From positions 62,001-126,000 of the forward strand of contig JAHEIH010000004.1 of NCBI GenBank assembly GCA_024639455.1: a DNA stretch of 64,000 nt. The letters run 5' to 3'. A program made the translations under genes and the position numbers. How positions within the stretch are numbered: position 1 is the stretch's first letter; each line of letters starts with the position of its first letter. Shown here one piece after another: positions 46,555 through 57,140 of this stretch. The stretch comes from Cellvibrionales bacterium (lineage in GTDB: Bacteria; Pseudomonadota; Gammaproteobacteria; Pseudomonadales; JAHEIH01). The notes beneath the pieces were generated by a model. It did no database searches. It saw nothing but the letters and a program-made list of their open reading frames with translations, and had not been told where the DNA came from.

Positions 46555-48012
46555 ATGTCTATCGCTCATCTAGCACCCCAGCCACTTTGGCAGCATTTTC
46601 AGGCGCTTTGCGACCGCCCCCGTCCATCTAAGCACGAGCAGTTAGTGGTTGATTACTTACGTGATGTTGCCGTCCAGTATGGTCTGACGTTTCTGCAGGA
46701 TGAGATCGGCAATGTGGTGCTTAAGAAGCCCGCTACTATGGGCATGCAAAAAGCACGCACGATTGCCATGCAATGCCATATCGATATGGTGCCACAGAAG
46801 CGCAATGACGTGGCGCATGACTTTTTTAAAGACCCGATCCTTCCCGTGGCCGATGGTGATATCGTGCGTGCCCAAGGCACCACGCTGGGGGCAGACAATG
46901 GGATTGGCGTTGCAGCTATGCTGGCAGTCATGCAGTCCAATGACATTGCCCATGGTCCGCTAGAGGCGTTGTTTACCGTTGATGAAGAAGCGGGTATGTC
47001 TGGGGCGAAAGGGCTTGATAGTCAAATCTTGGATGCCGAGATTCTATTTAACCTCGACTCTGAAGACGAAGGGGAGCTCTATGTGGGGTGCGCCGGCGGC
47101 GTGGATGTGACCATTGATTGCCCCATCAGCACTTTGCCTACTTACGGTGAGGTGAGCAGCCTAGAGCTTCATTTGTCGGGGCTGCGTGGCGGTCACTCCG
47201 GTATTGATATACACCTTGGTCGAGGCAACGCCAATATTATGCTGTCAGCGCTGTTGCTAGAGCTACGTGCACGCTACGACATTGGGGTGGCGCATTTTCA
47301 TGGCGGCACCCTGCGCAACGCTATACCCCGTGACGCCCGTGCCATTATCGTTGTGCATTCGCGACTGATTGAAGCTGTGCAGCGTTACGCCGAGAGCTTT
47401 TTGGAAATGCAGAAGATTGCCTTCGAAGCCACCGAGCCGTCTCTGGCGTTGGCGATTAATCCCTGCCCATTAGCACCGCGCTGTTATGATCCCAGTCAGT
47501 TGGACGATCTGTTGAAGTCTCTCTTGGCAACGCCCAACGGCGTGTTAGAGCGCCATCCACAGCATCAAGATATTATCCAGACATCGAGCAATCTGGCCAT
47601 TGTGAAGAGTGTCGATGGTGGTGTGCAGGTGCAGTGTTTGGTTCGCTCAGCTGATAATCCCGCTAAGTATCTGGCCGGTCGTGACATCGCTGCAATGTTT
47701 GATGATTTGTCTCCGGCCGTTATCGTTGATGGTGCCTATTCTGGTTGGCGCCCTAATATGGATTCCCCTGTACTAGCGACCATGAAAGCTCTCTACGCAC
47801 GTGACCATGGCAGAGAACCGGCGGTCAAAGTCATTCACGCCGGATTGGAGTGTGGCATTTTGGGCGGCATTTACCCCCACATGGATATGATTTCATTTGG
47901 GCCGACGATTCGCTGCGCTCATTCACCCGATGAGTATGTTGAGATAGCCTCTGTAGCGCGCTTTTGGGACTATTTGTGTGCCGCGCTCACCGAAGTGGCG
48001 AGTCAGGCATAA
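46555..48012 (+). CDS. pepD: Cytosol non-specific dipeptidase (aminoacyl-histidine dipeptidase)
   Basis: PepD is an M20-family zinc peptidase that cleaves dipeptides such as carnosine-like Xaa-His in the cytoplasm. The 485 residues show the metal ligands in MQCHIDMVPQK, GADNGIGVAAML, the catalytic Glu pair in FTVDEEAGMSGAKGLD and FNLDSEDEGELYVGCAGG. They also show GHSGIDIHLGRGNA and the C-terminal IHAGLECGI. It lies ten bases after the YihY gene. Confidence 0.95.
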   Translation: MSIAHLAPQPLWQHFQALCDRPRPSKHEQLVVDYLRDVAVQYGLTFLQDEIGNVVLKKPATMGMQKARTIAMQCHIDMVPQKRNDVAHDFFKDPILPVADGDIVRAQGTTLGADNGIGVAAMLAVMQSNDIAHGPLEALFTVDEEAGMSGAKGLDSQILDAEILFNLDSEDEGELYVGCAGGVDVTIDCPISTLPTYGEVSSLELHLSGLRGGHSGIDIHLGRGNANIMLSALLLELRARYDIGVAHFHGGTLRNAIPRDARAIIVVHSRLIEAVQRYAESFLEMQKIAFEATEPSLALAINPCPLAPRCYDPSQLDDLLKSLLATPNGVLERHPQHQDIIQTSSNLAIVKSVDGGVQVQCLVRSADNPAKYLAGRDIAAMFDDLSPAVIVDGAYSGWRPNMDSPVLATMKALYARDHGREPAVKVIHAGLECGILGGIYPHMDMISFGPTIRCAHSPDEYVEIASVARFWDYLCAALTEVASQA

Positions 48013-48036
48013 AAAGGCGCCATCAACGATGGCGCC
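48011..48036 (-). terminator. Intrinsic terminator of uvrA (minus strand)
   Basis: GGCGCCATC/GATGGCGCC (48016-48036) is a perfect 9-bp stem with a three-base loop. On the minus strand it is followed by TTTTT (48011-48015), so it ends uvrA about 30 bases after its stop. On the plus strand no T-run follows. Confidence 0.85.
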
Positions 48037-48066
48037 CTGCGTGTCTAACATTGGTTATGATAGCGC

Positions 48067-50898
48067 TTAACCACGTTCCAATAACGGTTTCAAGAAACGA
48101 CCGGTATGCGACAGTTCGCTCTCGGCGACCTCTTCTGGTGTGCCGCTAGCGATAATCTGCCCTCCGCCACTGCCGCCCTCGGGCCCTAAGTCTACCAGCC
48201 AGTCGGCGGTCTTGATCACATCGAGATTGTGTTCAATAACCACCACAGTGTTGCCGTGATCGCGCAGGCGATGTAAGACGCCCAACAATTGCTCGATGTC
48301 GAAGAAGTGTAAGCCAGTGGTAGGCTCGTCGAGAATATAAAGCGTGTCACCGGTATCGCGCTTAGATAGCTCGCGCGACAGTTTTACGCGCTGAGCTTCA
48401 CCGCCCGACAGGGTGGTGGCAGCTTGGCCCAAACGGATGTAAGACAGTCCAACATCCATGAGGGTTTGCAGTTTCTTGGCGATAGCCGGGACGGCTTTAA
48501 AGAATTCCAACGCGTCTTCTACCGTCATGTCGAGCACTTCGTGGATCGACTTGCCCTTGTAGGTAATTTCGAGTGTTTCGCGGTTGTAGCGTTTGCCTTT
48601 ACATACGTCGCAAGGGACGTAAATATCTGGCAAGAAGTGCATTTCTACCTTGGTGACGCCATCGCCTGAGCACGCTTCACAGCGACCACCCTTTACGTTA
48701 AAACTAAATCGGCCGGGCTTATAGCCGCGGGCGCGAGCTTCTTGAGTGCCCGAAAAGAGCTCACGAATGGGGGTGAATATGCCGGTGTAGGTGGCGGGGT
48801 TTGAGCGTGGCGTGCGTCCAATCGGGCTCTGGTCGATATCGATACATTTATCGACGTGTTCCAAACCGCTCATTTCGCGGTAGCTTTGAGCCTCTAGCGT
48901 GGTGGCTTTGTTGAGCACGGTGGCTGCCAATGGGTAGAGAGTGGCATTGATAAGCGTCGATTTTCCTGAGCCAGATACCCCGGTAATACAGGTCATCACG
49001 CCCACGGGTATGTGTAAATCGACATTTTGTAGGTTGTTGCCATTGGCGCCTAAGAGGGAAAGGTATTTGTCGTTCTTGGCGCGGTGGCGTGTCTTCGGTA
49101 CGCGGATGCCTCGCTCGCCAGATAAGTATTTTCCAGTAAGTGAGCGATCACATCCGATAATGTCAGCCTCGGTACCGACGGCAATAATTTCACCGCCATG
49201 GACGCCGGCTCCTGGGCCAATATCAATAATGAAGTCGGCGCTGCGAATGGCATCTTCATCGTGTTCAACCACGATCACCGTATTGCCCAAATCACGCAGA
49301 TGGGTAAGGGTGTTGAGCAAGCGTTCGTTGTCGCGTTGGTGAAGACCAATGGAAGGTTCGTCGAGAATGTACATCACCCCAACAAGACCGGCGCCAATCT
49401 GACTGGCTAAACGAATACGTTGTGCCTCACCACCAGAGAGCGTGTCGGCGCTTCGATCAAGGGTCAAATAATTGAGGCCTACATCGACCAAGAAACCGAG
49501 TCTTGCACAAATTTCTTGCAAAATCTTGCCCGCAATCTCGCCGCGGCGACCGGGTAGATTAAGCGTTTGGAAATAGTCTAAGGCGTCACCTACCGGCAGT
49601 GACGTTAGCGAAGGTAAGTTGCGCTCTTCGATGAAAACGTGTCTTGCGTCTTTGCGAAGGCGGGTGCCATGGCACGCCGGGCAAGCTTTAGTGCTGAGAT
49701 ATTTTGCTAGCTCCTCACGTACCGACGAAGAATCGGTGTCGTGGTACCGGCGATCCATGTTGGGAATAATCCCTTCAAAGGGGTGTTGGCGTGTCACTGA
49801 GAAGCCACGGTCGTTAACGTACTGGAAGTTGATCTCTTCCTTGCCGCTGCCGTGTAAAATGGCTTTGCGGTGATCTGCGTTTAGGGCTTCAAAGGGCGTA
49901 TCGATGTCGAAGCCATAGTGGTTGGCTAGTGACGTGAGCATATGGAAGTAGTAGAGGTTGCGCCGATCCCAGCCGCGAATAGCGCCTTCGCTCAAGCTGC
50001 TTTCTGGGAATTGAACGACCCGCGATTCGTCGAAATAGGATTTCACCCCAAGGCCGTCACAGGTGTTACAGGCACCGGCCGGGTTGTTGAAAGAAAACAT
50101 GCGGGGTTCAAGTTGGTCAATGCTATGGCCACATTGGGGGCAGGCAAACAGCGAGGAGAATACGAGGGGCTCACGCTCGGGTTCGTCCATAAAGGCAATG
50201 GTCGCGACACCGCCGGTCAATTCAATGGCGGTCTCAAACGATTCGGCAAGACGTATCTGAATATCGTCACGCACTTTAAAGCGGTCGACCACGACATCAA
50301 TGTCGTGCTTTTTGTTCTTATCTAGTTCGGGAGCTTCATCCAAGTCCACCACGATACCGTCGATGCGTGCGCGTACAAAACCCCCGGCCCGAAGCTTCTC
50401 TAGTGTATGTAAGTGTTCACCTTTACGCTGATTTACCACCGGTGCTAGCAGCATGAGCTTGGTGCCCTCTTCCAATGCTAGGGTGGTGTCCACCATTTGG
50501 CTGATGGTCTGGGCGGCTAGCGGTAGGTCGTGGGTCGGGCAGCGTGGCTCGCCGGCACGAGCAAATAAAAGACGCAAATAGTCATAAACCTCAGTGATGG
50601 TACCCACGGTTGAGCGTGGGTTGTGCGAGGTCGATTTTTGCTCGATGGAAATCGCTGGAGACAGACCTTCTATGTGGTCTAGGTCGGGCTTTTCCATCAT
50701 TGACAGGAATTGGCGGGCGTAGGTCGATAATGATTCCACGTAACGTCGTTGGCCTTCGGCGTAGAGTGTATCGAAAGCTAGCGACGATTTGCCCGAACCA
50801 GACAACCCGGTAATCACTACCAATTTATCGCGGGGGATTTCTAAGTTGACGTTTTTAAGGTTGTGGGTGCGTGCGCCGCGTATCAGGATGGTATCCAT
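48067..50898 (-). CDS. uvrA: Excinuclease ABC subunit A
   Basis: UvrA scans DNA for bulky lesions and loads UvrB. The 943 residues contain two ABC modules with P-loops [19 protein letters not shown] and [15 protein letters not shown] and signature motifs [12 protein letters not shown] and [12 protein letters not shown]. Zinc-finger cysteines lie in [22 protein letters not shown] and [19 protein letters not shown] found no clear LexA box (CTGT-N8-ACAG) in the 153 bases upstream. Confidence 0.98.
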   Translation of the reverse strand: MDTILIRGARTHNLKNVNLEIPRDKLVVITGLSGSGKSSLAFDTLYAEGQRRYVESLSTYARQFLSMMEKPDLDHIEGLSPAISIEQKSTSHNPRSTVGTITEVYDYLRLLFARAGEPRCPTHDLPLAAQTISQMVDTTLALEEGTKLMLLAPVVNQRKGEHLHTLEKLRAGGFVRARIDGIVVDLDEAPELDKNKKHDIDVVVDRFKVRDDIQIRLAESFETAIELTGGVATIAFMDEPEREPLVFSSLFACPQCGHSIDQLEPRMFSFNNPAGACNTCDGLGVKSYFDESRVVQFPESSLSEGAIRGWDRRNLYYFHMLTSLANHYGFDIDTPFEALNADHRKAILHGSGKEEINFQYVNDRGFSVTRQHPFEGIIPNMDRRYHDTDSSSVREELAKYLSTKACPACHGTRLRKDARHVFIEERNLPSLTSLPVGDALDYFQTLNLPGRRGEIAGKILQEICARLGFLVDVGLNYLTLDRSADTLSGGEAQRIRLASQIGAGLVGVMYILDEPSIGLHQRDNERLLNTLTHLRDLGNTVIVVEHDEDAIRSADFIIDIGPGAGVHGGEIIAVGTEADIIGCDRSLTGKYLSGERGIRVPKTRHRAKNDKYLSLLGANGNNLQNVDLHIPVGVMTCITGVSGSGKSTLINATLYPLAATVLNKATTLEAQSYREMSGLEHVDKCIDIDQSPIGRTPRSNPATYTGIFTPIRELFSGTQEARARGYKPGRFSFNVKGGRCEACSGDGVTKVEMHFLPDIYVPCDVCKGKRYNRETLEITYKGKSIHEVLDMTVEDALEFFKAVPAIAKKLQTLMDVGLSYIRLGQAATTLSGGEAQRVKLSRELSKRDTGDTLYILDEPTTGLHFFDIEQLLGVLHRLRDHGNTVVVIEHNLDVIKTADWLVDLGPEGGSGGGQIIASGTPEEVAESELSHTGRFLKPLLERG

Positions 50899-50988
50899 GG
50901 AGTGCTGTCCGTTTGAAAAGCAAAAGCGAGATTATGACGTAATTGCCGGAGTGATCAAAGCGTTGATACGGATAAACGCCCGGGTGGG

Positions 50989-51006
50989 ATTGCGTCGCAT
51001 CGCAAT
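50989..51006. promoter_or_regulatory. Inverted repeat between uvrA and the MBL hydrolase gene
   Basis: ATTGCG-TCGCAT-CGCAAT is a perfect 6-bp dyad with a six-base spacer in the divergent region, 46 bases before the hydrolase start. It could be an operator or a short stem; no regulator is indicated. Confidence 0.35.
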
Positions 51007-51051
51007 AAATATGGATGCAAGCCCCGTATCGCCTGTGTCACAATCGCCGAC

Positions 51052-51906
51052 ATGATTAAAGATACCAACACTATTATTGCTGGCATCCCAGATGCCCTGA
51101 CGCCCCATGTTCGCCGAGTGACTGCACCTAATGGCGGCATCATGACCGGACCTGGGACCAATACCTATCTCATCGGCTGGCGCGATGTCGCCGTGATTGA
51201 CCCCGGGCCTAAGGATCAGCAGCACGTCGATGCGATCATCGAAGCAGTGGAAGCGGGTGGTGGGCGTATCCACAGTATTTGGGTAACCCATACGCATCGC
51301 GACCACTCCCCTGCCGCCGCCATGCTGGTAGAGCGTTGCGGCGCGCCTTGTTACGGCGCAATATTGCCTGATGATGGCTTCCAAGATTTGAGTTTTGCCC
51401 CCGATACCGAGCTGCATGACGGCTTAACGGTGAGCACGGATGAATGGTCATTGACGGCAATTCACACCCCTGGTCACGTTCACAACCATTATTGTTTCCA
51501 TTTTGAGCAAGATGGTTTGATGTTTGTCGGTGACCACATGATGCAGGGCACCACGGTGGTGATTATCCCGCCACACGGCGTGATGGCAGATTACATTACC
51601 TCTCTAGAAAAGATGCTGGACTACCCTATGCAGGCCATTGCCCCGGGGCACGGTTATTTGATCGAAGAGCCGCACAAAGTGGTGCAGGACACGATTGCAC
51701 ACCGCATGGCTAGGGAACGCCTGTTATGTATGAAAATGACCCACGAGTGGCAATCGCTGGAGGATCTTACACGGGCTGTCTATAAGGGGTTAGATAAGCG
51801 CTTGTTTAAATTTGCCAGCTTGTCTTTGTTGGCGCATTTAAACAAACTTGTAGCAGAGCATCGGGCTGAAACCGACGGTGCAGATAATTGGCGTCACGCC
51901 AGCTAA
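51052..51906 (+). CDS. Metallo-beta-lactamase fold hydrolase (LACTB2-like)
   Basis: The 284-residue enzyme shows the dizinc motif set of the MBL superfamily: [34 protein letters not shown] and [11 protein letters not shown], followed by a winged-helix-like C-terminal part ([20 protein letters not shown]). That arrangement matches the LACTB2 group, some of which are endoribonucleases while others are thioester or glyoxalase-II-like hydrolases. It leads a plus-strand series with NhaC and a CoA-ester lyase, so CoA thioester hydrolysis is worth considering. Confidence 0.85.
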   Translation: MIKDTNTIIAGIPDALTPHVRRVTAPNGGIMTGPGTNTYLIGWRDVAVIDPGPKDQQHVDAIIEAVEAGGGRIHSIWVTHTHRDHSPAAAMLVERCGAPCYGAILPDDGFQDLSFAPDTELHDGLTVSTDEWSLTAIHTPGHVHNHYCFHFEQDGLMFVGDHMMQGTTVVIIPPHGVMADYITSLEKMLDYPMQAIAPGHGYLIEEPHKVVQDTIAHRMARERLLCMKMTHEWQSLEDLTRAVYKGLDKRLFKFASLSLLAHLNKLVAEHRAETDGADNWRHAS

Positions 51907-51917
51907 GGAGATCATTC

Positions 51918-53384
51918 GTGTCAGACACCTATCGCACACCGACATTGGGCCAAGCCCTGCTTCCTATTGTTGTTTTGGTGGTTCTATTGGTCGGTGCGAT
52001 CACCGTGTTTGGCGATAACGCCATTGTGGGCCCCAACCAGATGGCCCTGCTAATGGCTGCCTCGGTGGCGGCCATCATTGCTCGACGCAATGGTCATGCT
52101 TGGGATGAACTGACAGCCTCGATAAACGTCGGTATTCACAACGCCATGACGGCCATTGTTATTTTGTTGTCGGTCGGCTCGTTGATCGGGGTGTGGATTC
52201 TTGCAGGCACCGTGCCCAGCATGATCTATTACGGCTTGGGCCTTTTGAATCCAGAGTGGTTTTACCTGTCGGCGTGTTTGATATCGGCGGTGGTTTCTTT
52301 GTGTGTCGGTAGCTCGTGGACCACCGCGGGCACCATTGGTGTTGGGTTAATGGGCACGGCAACCACGATGGGTCTTTCACCCGCCATGGCCGCAGGCGCG
52401 ATTATATCTGGCGCCTATTTTGGCGATAAAATGTCGCCCCTATCGGATACCACTAACCTTGCGCCAGGCATGGCGGGCAGCGAGCTGTTCGATCATATTA
52501 GGCATTTAGTGTGGACCACCTTTCCCAGCTTTATCTTGGCTATTGTGTTCTTCGCCTTTGCGGGCTCTCCTTCTGGCAGTGGCGACATGGCTAATCTTGA
52601 AAACGTGCGGCAGGTACTGAGCGAACAATTTAATACTTCTTGGTATCTTTTATTGCCCTTGCCTATTTTGTTGCTGGCAGTAGCACGTCCACTGCCGGCC
52701 TTACCATCGATTTGGATAGGGATCTTTGCCGGTATTGTTTTTGCCCTCGTTTTCCAACAGGACAACATCGCTCGTTTAGCCGGCGCGGACGCGGGAGATG
52801 TCACGGCACTTTTTACCGGGCTTTGGATGGCCTTAACCGATGGTTTTGTGTCGAATACCGGTTTACCAGAAGTGGATGACCTGCTCAGTAAAGGGGGCAT
52901 GTCGAGCATGCTGAATACGGTGTGGCTAATTATGTGTGCGATGACCTTTGGGGGGCTGATGGAGCGAGGCGGCTTCCTCGAAGCCATTGTGTCACGCATT
53001 GTGATGTTTACCCGTGGCGCTCGTTCTATGATCTCTTCAGTGGTGGTAAGCGCATTTGCCTCTAACTTGATCACCTCTGACCAATATATCTCCATCGTGG
53101 TCCCTGGGCGCATGTTCCGCAACGCCTTTGAAAAGCTCAAGCTACACCCAGTGAATTTGTCGCGCGCGCTTGAAGACGGCGGTACGGTAACCTCGCCTTT
53201 GGTGCCGTGGAACAGTTGTGGTGCCTACATGGCCGCTACACTAGGTGTTGCCACGCTAAGCTATGCGCCGTTTGCTATTTTCTGTTTGGTAAATCCGGTT
53301 ATCGCCATCCTCTCCGCTATGTTCATGTTTAAAGTGATACCCTCTGACGAGTCAACGTCGGCGCAAGCCAGCAAGGAGGTGTAA
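51918..53384 (+). CDS. nhaC: Na+/H+ antiporter, NhaC family
   Basis: The 488-residue protein has about eleven hydrophobic segments and typical NhaC pieces. These are SVGSLIGVWILAGTVPSMIY, SSWTTAGTIGVGLMG, GAYFGDKMSPLSDTTNLAPG and VVSAFASNLITSDQYISIVV. It exchanges protons for sodium, or possibly for an organic ion, at the inner membrane. I chose GTG 51918 because AAGGAG lies seven bases upstream, just after the MBL gene. The CoA-ester lyase follows after 3 bases. Confidence 0.9.
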   Translation: MSDTYRTPTLGQALLPIVVLVVLLVGAITVFGDNAIVGPNQMALLMAASVAAIIARRNGHAWDELTASINVGIHNAMTAIVILLSVGSLIGVWILAGTVPSMIYYGLGLLNPEWFYLSACLISAVVSLCVGSSWTTAGTIGVGLMGTATTMGLSPAMAAGAIISGAYFGDKMSPLSDTTNLAPGMAGSELFDHIRHLVWTTFPSFILAIVFFAFAGSPSGSGDMANLENVRQVLSEQFNTSWYLLLPLPILLLAVARPLPALPSIWIGIFAGIVFALVFQQDNIARLAGADAGDVTALFTGLWMALTDGFVSNTGLPEVDDLLSKGGMSSMLNTVWLIMCAMTFGGLMERGGFLEAIVSRIVMFTRGARSMISSVVVSAFASNLITSDQYISIVVPGRMFRNAFEKLKLHPVNLSRALEDGGTVTSPLVPWNSCGAYMAATLGVATLSYAPFAIFCLVNPVIAILSAMFMFKVIPSDESTSAQASKEV

Positions 53385-53387
53385 TCT

Positions 53388-54248
53388 ATGCAAGTACTAC
53401 GCAGCGTTCTATACATGCCAGGCTCAAACGCTCGCGCCTTGGAAAAAGCCCGGTCCCTGAGCGCTGATGCGGTTATTTTTGATTTGGAAGATGCGGTGGC
53501 GCCGGCCGGTAAAGTTGATGCGCGCCACAACATCGTCGCCGCGATAAAGCAGGGTGGGTATAGCAATCGAGTGGTGGTGCGTATCAATGGGCTTGATACC
53601 CCTTGGTGGCGCGATGATATCGAAGCCCTAGCGGGCCTCTCGTTTAGTGGCGTATTACTACCCAAACCCAATTCACCAGAGGATGTGCTGACGTGTGTTG
53701 AGGCCATCGATGCCGTCGGATTACCTGATATTTTGCCTATCTGGTTGATGGCTGAAACCCCGCGCTGCATTGCCGATGCCGAAGCAATATTTGGCGCTCA
53801 TCCGCGAGTAAAAGTCATCGTGATGGGAACTTCTGATTTGGCCAAAGATTTACGCTTGCCCCACGACCCTGATCGGCAGGGCCTACAGTATGCTTTGGGG
53901 CGATGCCTCAATGCCGCACGTATGCATGGCTTGGATATCATCGATGGCGTGTTTGGCGAACTGCACGACGATGACGGCTTTGCGCGCCAATGCGAACAGG
54001 GGCGACAATTGGGCTTCGATGGCAAGTCTTTGATTCATCCTAATCAGATTCACGAGGCCAATGCTTGTTTTGCGCCAACACCCGAGCAATTAGAGCAAGC
54101 GGCTGACGTTGTTGAGGCATGGCGTGAAGCTGAGCAAAAGGGTAGCGGTATCGTGGTGGTCAACGGGCGCATGATCGAGGCGCTGCATGTGCAGGAGGCT
54201 TTGCGCGTGTTAGCGATGGCCGATTTTATTCAGCGACGCAACGATTGA
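53388..54248 (+). CDS. CoA-ester lyase of the CitE/HpcH family
   Basis: The 286-residue TIM-barrel protein shows RSVLYMPGSNARALEKAR, the metal/substrate segment FDLEDAVAPAGK, VRINGLDTPWW, LPKPNSPEDV and IWLMAETPRCI. These are followed by GFDGKSLIHPNQI. Family members cleave malyl-CoA, citramalyl-CoA or methylmalyl-CoA, or act as thioesterases. The exact substrate cannot be read from sequence, and a full citrate lyase operon is absent. The stop overlaps the methyltransferase start (TTGA). Confidence 0.85.
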   Translation: MQVLRSVLYMPGSNARALEKARSLSADAVIFDLEDAVAPAGKVDARHNIVAAIKQGGYSNRVVVRINGLDTPWWRDDIEALAGLSFSGVLLPKPNSPEDVLTCVEAIDAVGLPDILPIWLMAETPRCIADAEAIFGAHPRVKVIVMGTSDLAKDLRLPHDPDRQGLQYALGRCLNAARMHGLDIIDGVFGELHDDDGFARQCEQGRQLGFDGKSLIHPNQIHEANACFAPTPEQLEQAADVVEAWREAEQKGSGIVVVNGRMIEALHVQEALRVLAMADFIQRRND

Positions 54249-54877
54249 ACTGTCCGCTTTGTCAGTACAAGGGTGCCAGCCTTTTTAATGCCGATGCATG
54301 TCGAGAATATTGGCGTTGTGATAAATGTGCGCTGGTCTTTGTGCCGCGGCGTTACTATCTGAGTCCGGAGCTTGAAAAAGCCGAATACGACAAGCACGAA
54401 AATATTATCGATGACCCCGGCTATCGGCGTTTTTTGGGGCATTTAGCCGACCCTCTACTAGCGATGATGCCGCCGGCCTGCCAGGTGTTGGAGTTTGGCT
54501 GTGGCCCTGGACCTGCGTTGGCAACGATGCTGCAGGAAGCCGGGCACGATGTTGCGCTGTACGATGCCTTTTATTACCCAGATCAGTCGGTGCTAAAGAC
54601 CGATCGCTACGATGTATTGACTGCCACCGAGGTCATCGAACACTTACACTACCCGGCACGAGAAATTTCAGCTTGGCTAGACTACCTTAAACCTCATGGT
54701 TTGCTGGGAATAATGACAAAGACCGTCATCAACGCCGAGCGCTTTGCTAAATGGCACTATAAAAACGATCAAACCCATATTTGTTTTTATAGCCCGGATA
54801 CCTTTGATTTCATTGCAAGTGAATATTCACTTACTTGGCGGCGATTGGCTGACGACGCTTTTGTATTTAGCCGTTAA
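54245..54877 (+). CDS. SAM-dependent methyltransferase with N-terminal zinc ribbon
   Basis: The 210-residue protein opens with a Cys4 ribbon (CPLCQY and WRCDKCALVF, residues 3-30), followed by a class I methyltransferase domain with VLEFGCGPGPALATML. ATEVIEHLHYP and GLLGIMTKTV follow. This matches methyltransferase family 23 proteins preceded by a zinc ribbon. The substrate is unknown. It starts with TTG overlapping the lyase stop, so it is translated in the same operon. Confidence 0.82.
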   Translation: MNCPLCQYKGASLFNADACREYWRCDKCALVFVPRRYYLSPELEKAEYDKHENIIDDPGYRRFLGHLADPLLAMMPPACQVLEFGCGPGPALATMLQEAGHDVALYDAFYYPDQSVLKTDRYDVLTATEVIEHLHYPAREISAWLDYLKPHGLLGIMTKTVINAERFAKWHYKNDQTHICFYSPDTFDFIASEYSLTWRRLADDAFVFSR

Positions 54878-54934
54878 TCTGGCTTGACAGCCAAGCAGTG
54901 GCGGACCATTATCAAGTAAAAATGGAGTGTGCCT

Positions 54935-56314
54935 ATGCAGAAGATATTTGTGCTCGATACCAACGTATTACTTCACGATCCCATGGCGTTAAACGCCTTC
55001 CATGAGCACAAAGTCGTCGTGCCAATGACTGTTCTAGAAGAGTTAGACGACATCAAAGATAGGCGCGATAAAGGTGTCAGCCGCGAAGCGCGTATCGCGA
55101 TTAACCTGATGGAAAAGGCGTTGGAAAACGCCAGTCCAAAAGAGATTCAAGAAGGCGTGTCTCTCACGTCAACCGCAACGCCTGGCGGTGTGTTTGCGGT
55201 ATTCCCCGACCAGATCATACGCGATAACAGCAACATCCCCTTCCTCGATGGCAATCCCAGCCACGCCAATGACAATCGCATCATCAATGTCGCCTTGCAA
55301 CTGCAAGACGAGCATCCCGATCAAGTCGTCTGCTTGGTGACCAAGGATATCAATATGCGTCTTAAGGCCAAAGGTTCTGGTCTGGCGCACGTTGAGGACT
55401 ATCGTAAAGATAAGGTGCTTGATGATATCGATTTATTGTCGAAAGGTTATCAAAAGATCGAGGGAAGTTTTTGGGCCGACATTGGCGAGGTGACAACCAC
55501 CAGTGGTGCGGGTGGTGCTATGCACGTGATTTCAGCTGATGCCTTACCCGATGCTCACCCGAACATGTTTATCGTCGATGGTGAGGGATTTGTCGGCTAT
55601 ATCACCAGTATCGAAGACGGTAAAATTACCCTGCGTGATCGAAGTGTCGATGGTTTGATGCACAAGCAGGTGTGGGGTCTGAGTCCACGCAATTTAGAAC
55701 AGGCGATGGCGTTGGAGTTATTGCAAGATCCCGATGTGGATCTCGTGGTGCTGAACGGCCCGGCGGGTTCAGGTAAAACATTGCTAGCGTTAGCATGTGG
55801 TTTACAGGCTATTTTGGAAGACAAGCGCTATAGCAAGATGATCGTAGCGCGTTCAACGCCACCTATCGCGGAAGATATTGGTTTTTTGCCGGGTACCGAA
55901 GAAGAGAAAATGGCACCCTGGTTGGCCGCGTTTGAAGACAACTTGGAAGTGTTGCACAGCGGCGATGATTCACCATTGAGCAGCATCGAATACGTCAAAG
56001 AGCGCGCCAATATCCAATTCAAATCACTCAATTTCATGCGTGGACGCTCGTTTAACAACACCTTCATTATCATCGATGAGGCACAGGCACTGACGCAATT
56101 CCAGTTGAAGTCGATCATTACTCGCTGCGGTGCTGATTCAAAAATTATCGTATTGGGTAACCTGGCTCAAATCGATAACAAATACATCAACCCCCTCACC
56201 AGCGGTTTGACGGCACTGGTAGAAAAGGTAAAAGGTTTTGAGCACGCAGGGATTATGCAGATCGCAGGAATCGAGCGAAGCCGTTTAGCGGCCTTTGCAG
56301 AAGAAAATCTCTAG
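54935..56314 (+). CDS. PhoH-family ATPase with N-terminal PIN domain
   Basis: The 459-residue protein joins a PIN nuclease-like domain (KIFVLDTNVLLHDP, about residues 3-140, acidic residues kept) to a PhoH-type P-loop ATPase. The ATPase shows NGPAGSGKTLLALACG, TPPIAEDIGFLPGTEEEK and the Walker B IIIDEAQALTQFQ. Such PIN-PhoH fusions (YlaK type) are considered RNA helicase/nucleases in some bacteria. ATG 54935 has GGAG seven bases upstream. It is monocistronic. Confidence 0.9.
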   Translation: MQKIFVLDTNVLLHDPMALNAFHEHKVVVPMTVLEELDDIKDRRDKGVSREARIAINLMEKALENASPKEIQEGVSLTSTATPGGVFAVFPDQIIRDNSNIPFLDGNPSHANDNRIINVALQLQDEHPDQVVCLVTKDINMRLKAKGSGLAHVEDYRKDKVLDDIDLLSKGYQKIEGSFWADIGEVTTTSGAGGAMHVISADALPDAHPNMFIVDGEGFVGYITSIEDGKITLRDRSVDGLMHKQVWGLSPRNLEQAMALELLQDPDVDLVVLNGPAGSGKTLLALACGLQAILEDKRYSKMIVARSTPPIAEDIGFLPGTEEEKMAPWLAAFEDNLEVLHSGDDSPLSSIEYVKERANIQFKSLNFMRGRSFNNTFIIIDEAQALTQFQLKSIITRCGADSKIIVLGNLAQIDNKYINPLTSGLTALVEKVKGFEHAGIMQIAGIERSRLAAFAEENL

Positions 56315-56329
56315 TCTGTAGCGCGGCCG

Positions 56330-57112
56330 CTAGTTAAGGCCGCGCGATTTCTTGATTAATTCGTAGGCGTTGGAAATGTCTTGAGACTTTTCGGTCGCGA
56401 GTTTAATCATATCTTCTGGCACCCCCTGAGCAATCAATTTGTCGGGGTGGTTTTGGCTCATTAGTTTGCGATAAGCGCGTTTAACGTCTTTATCGCTAGC
56501 GTCTTTGCTGACGCCTAGTGCCTCGTACGCATCGTCGATACTCGCCTTGCTACTCGCGCCACCATGGAAGTGCTGTTGGCCACTGGCCATGTGTAGCATT
56601 TGTTCGAACTGCTGGTCATTAAAGCCGATGTAGCGCGCGCATTCGCGCAGAATACGCTCTTCGGCGGCGTGCAAGTCGCCATCAGCAAAGGCCATGCTAA
56701 TGATGAATTGTAGGAAGGTTTGACGCAGAACTTGGTAACGGCCGCAGGTTTGCTTAAAACGCTCCATGGCGTGGTTGAGATTAAATTCTGGGCTACTTCC
56801 CTGCTTGAAAAGGGTGATGGCGCGCTGGCGGTGCTCAGCGGTGAGTCCCATTTGGTTAATCAGCGCTTCGGTGTGGGCAATTTCCGCTTCACTGACTCGG
56901 CCGTCGGCCTTGGCAATGTGGCCGAGCAACTGGAAACTGGTTTCAAAAAAGACCGTTTGCACGTTGCCTAGACTACTGCCACTAGGGGCAAATCCAGCGA
57001 TGCCGGCAAGGCTGCGGTCAAAATAGCGGCCGACAAAGTAGCCTAGAACGGCCCCAATGGGGCCTAAGATGAAAAAACCGGCAATCGCGCCTATCAGTCG
57101 TCCAAATAACAC
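56330..57112 (-). CDS. djlA: Co-chaperone DjlA
   Basis: DjlA is a membrane-anchored DnaJ partner of DnaK. The 260-residue protein has one N-terminal membrane segment (IGAIAGFFILGPIGAVLGYF) and a TerB-like helical domain at about residues 55-170. The C-terminal J domain shows DDAYEALGVSKDASDKDVKR and the invariant QNHPDKL. The typical DjlA order is complete. It is convergent with the PhoH gene, 15 bases apart. Confidence 0.95.
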   Translation of the reverse strand: MLFGRLIGAIAGFFILGPIGAVLGYFVGRYFDRSLAGIAGFAPSGSSLGNVQTVFFETSFQLLGHIAKADGRVSEAEIAHTEALINQMGLTAEHRQRAITLFKQGSSPEFNLNHAMERFKQTCGRYQVLRQTFLQFIISMAFADGDLHAAEERILRECARYIGFNDQQFEQMLHMASGQQHFHGGASSKASIDDAYEALGVSKDASDKDVKRAYRKLMSQNHPDKLIAQGVPEDMIKLATEKSQDISNAYELIKKSRGLN

Positions 57113-57140
57113 AAGTTGTCCTCAGGCGCGCTTTTGCGGC

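Noticed and set aside
50899-51051. LexA (SOS) box upstream of uvrA
   Set aside because: I looked for CTGT-N8-ACAG and found only isolated CTGT half-sites.
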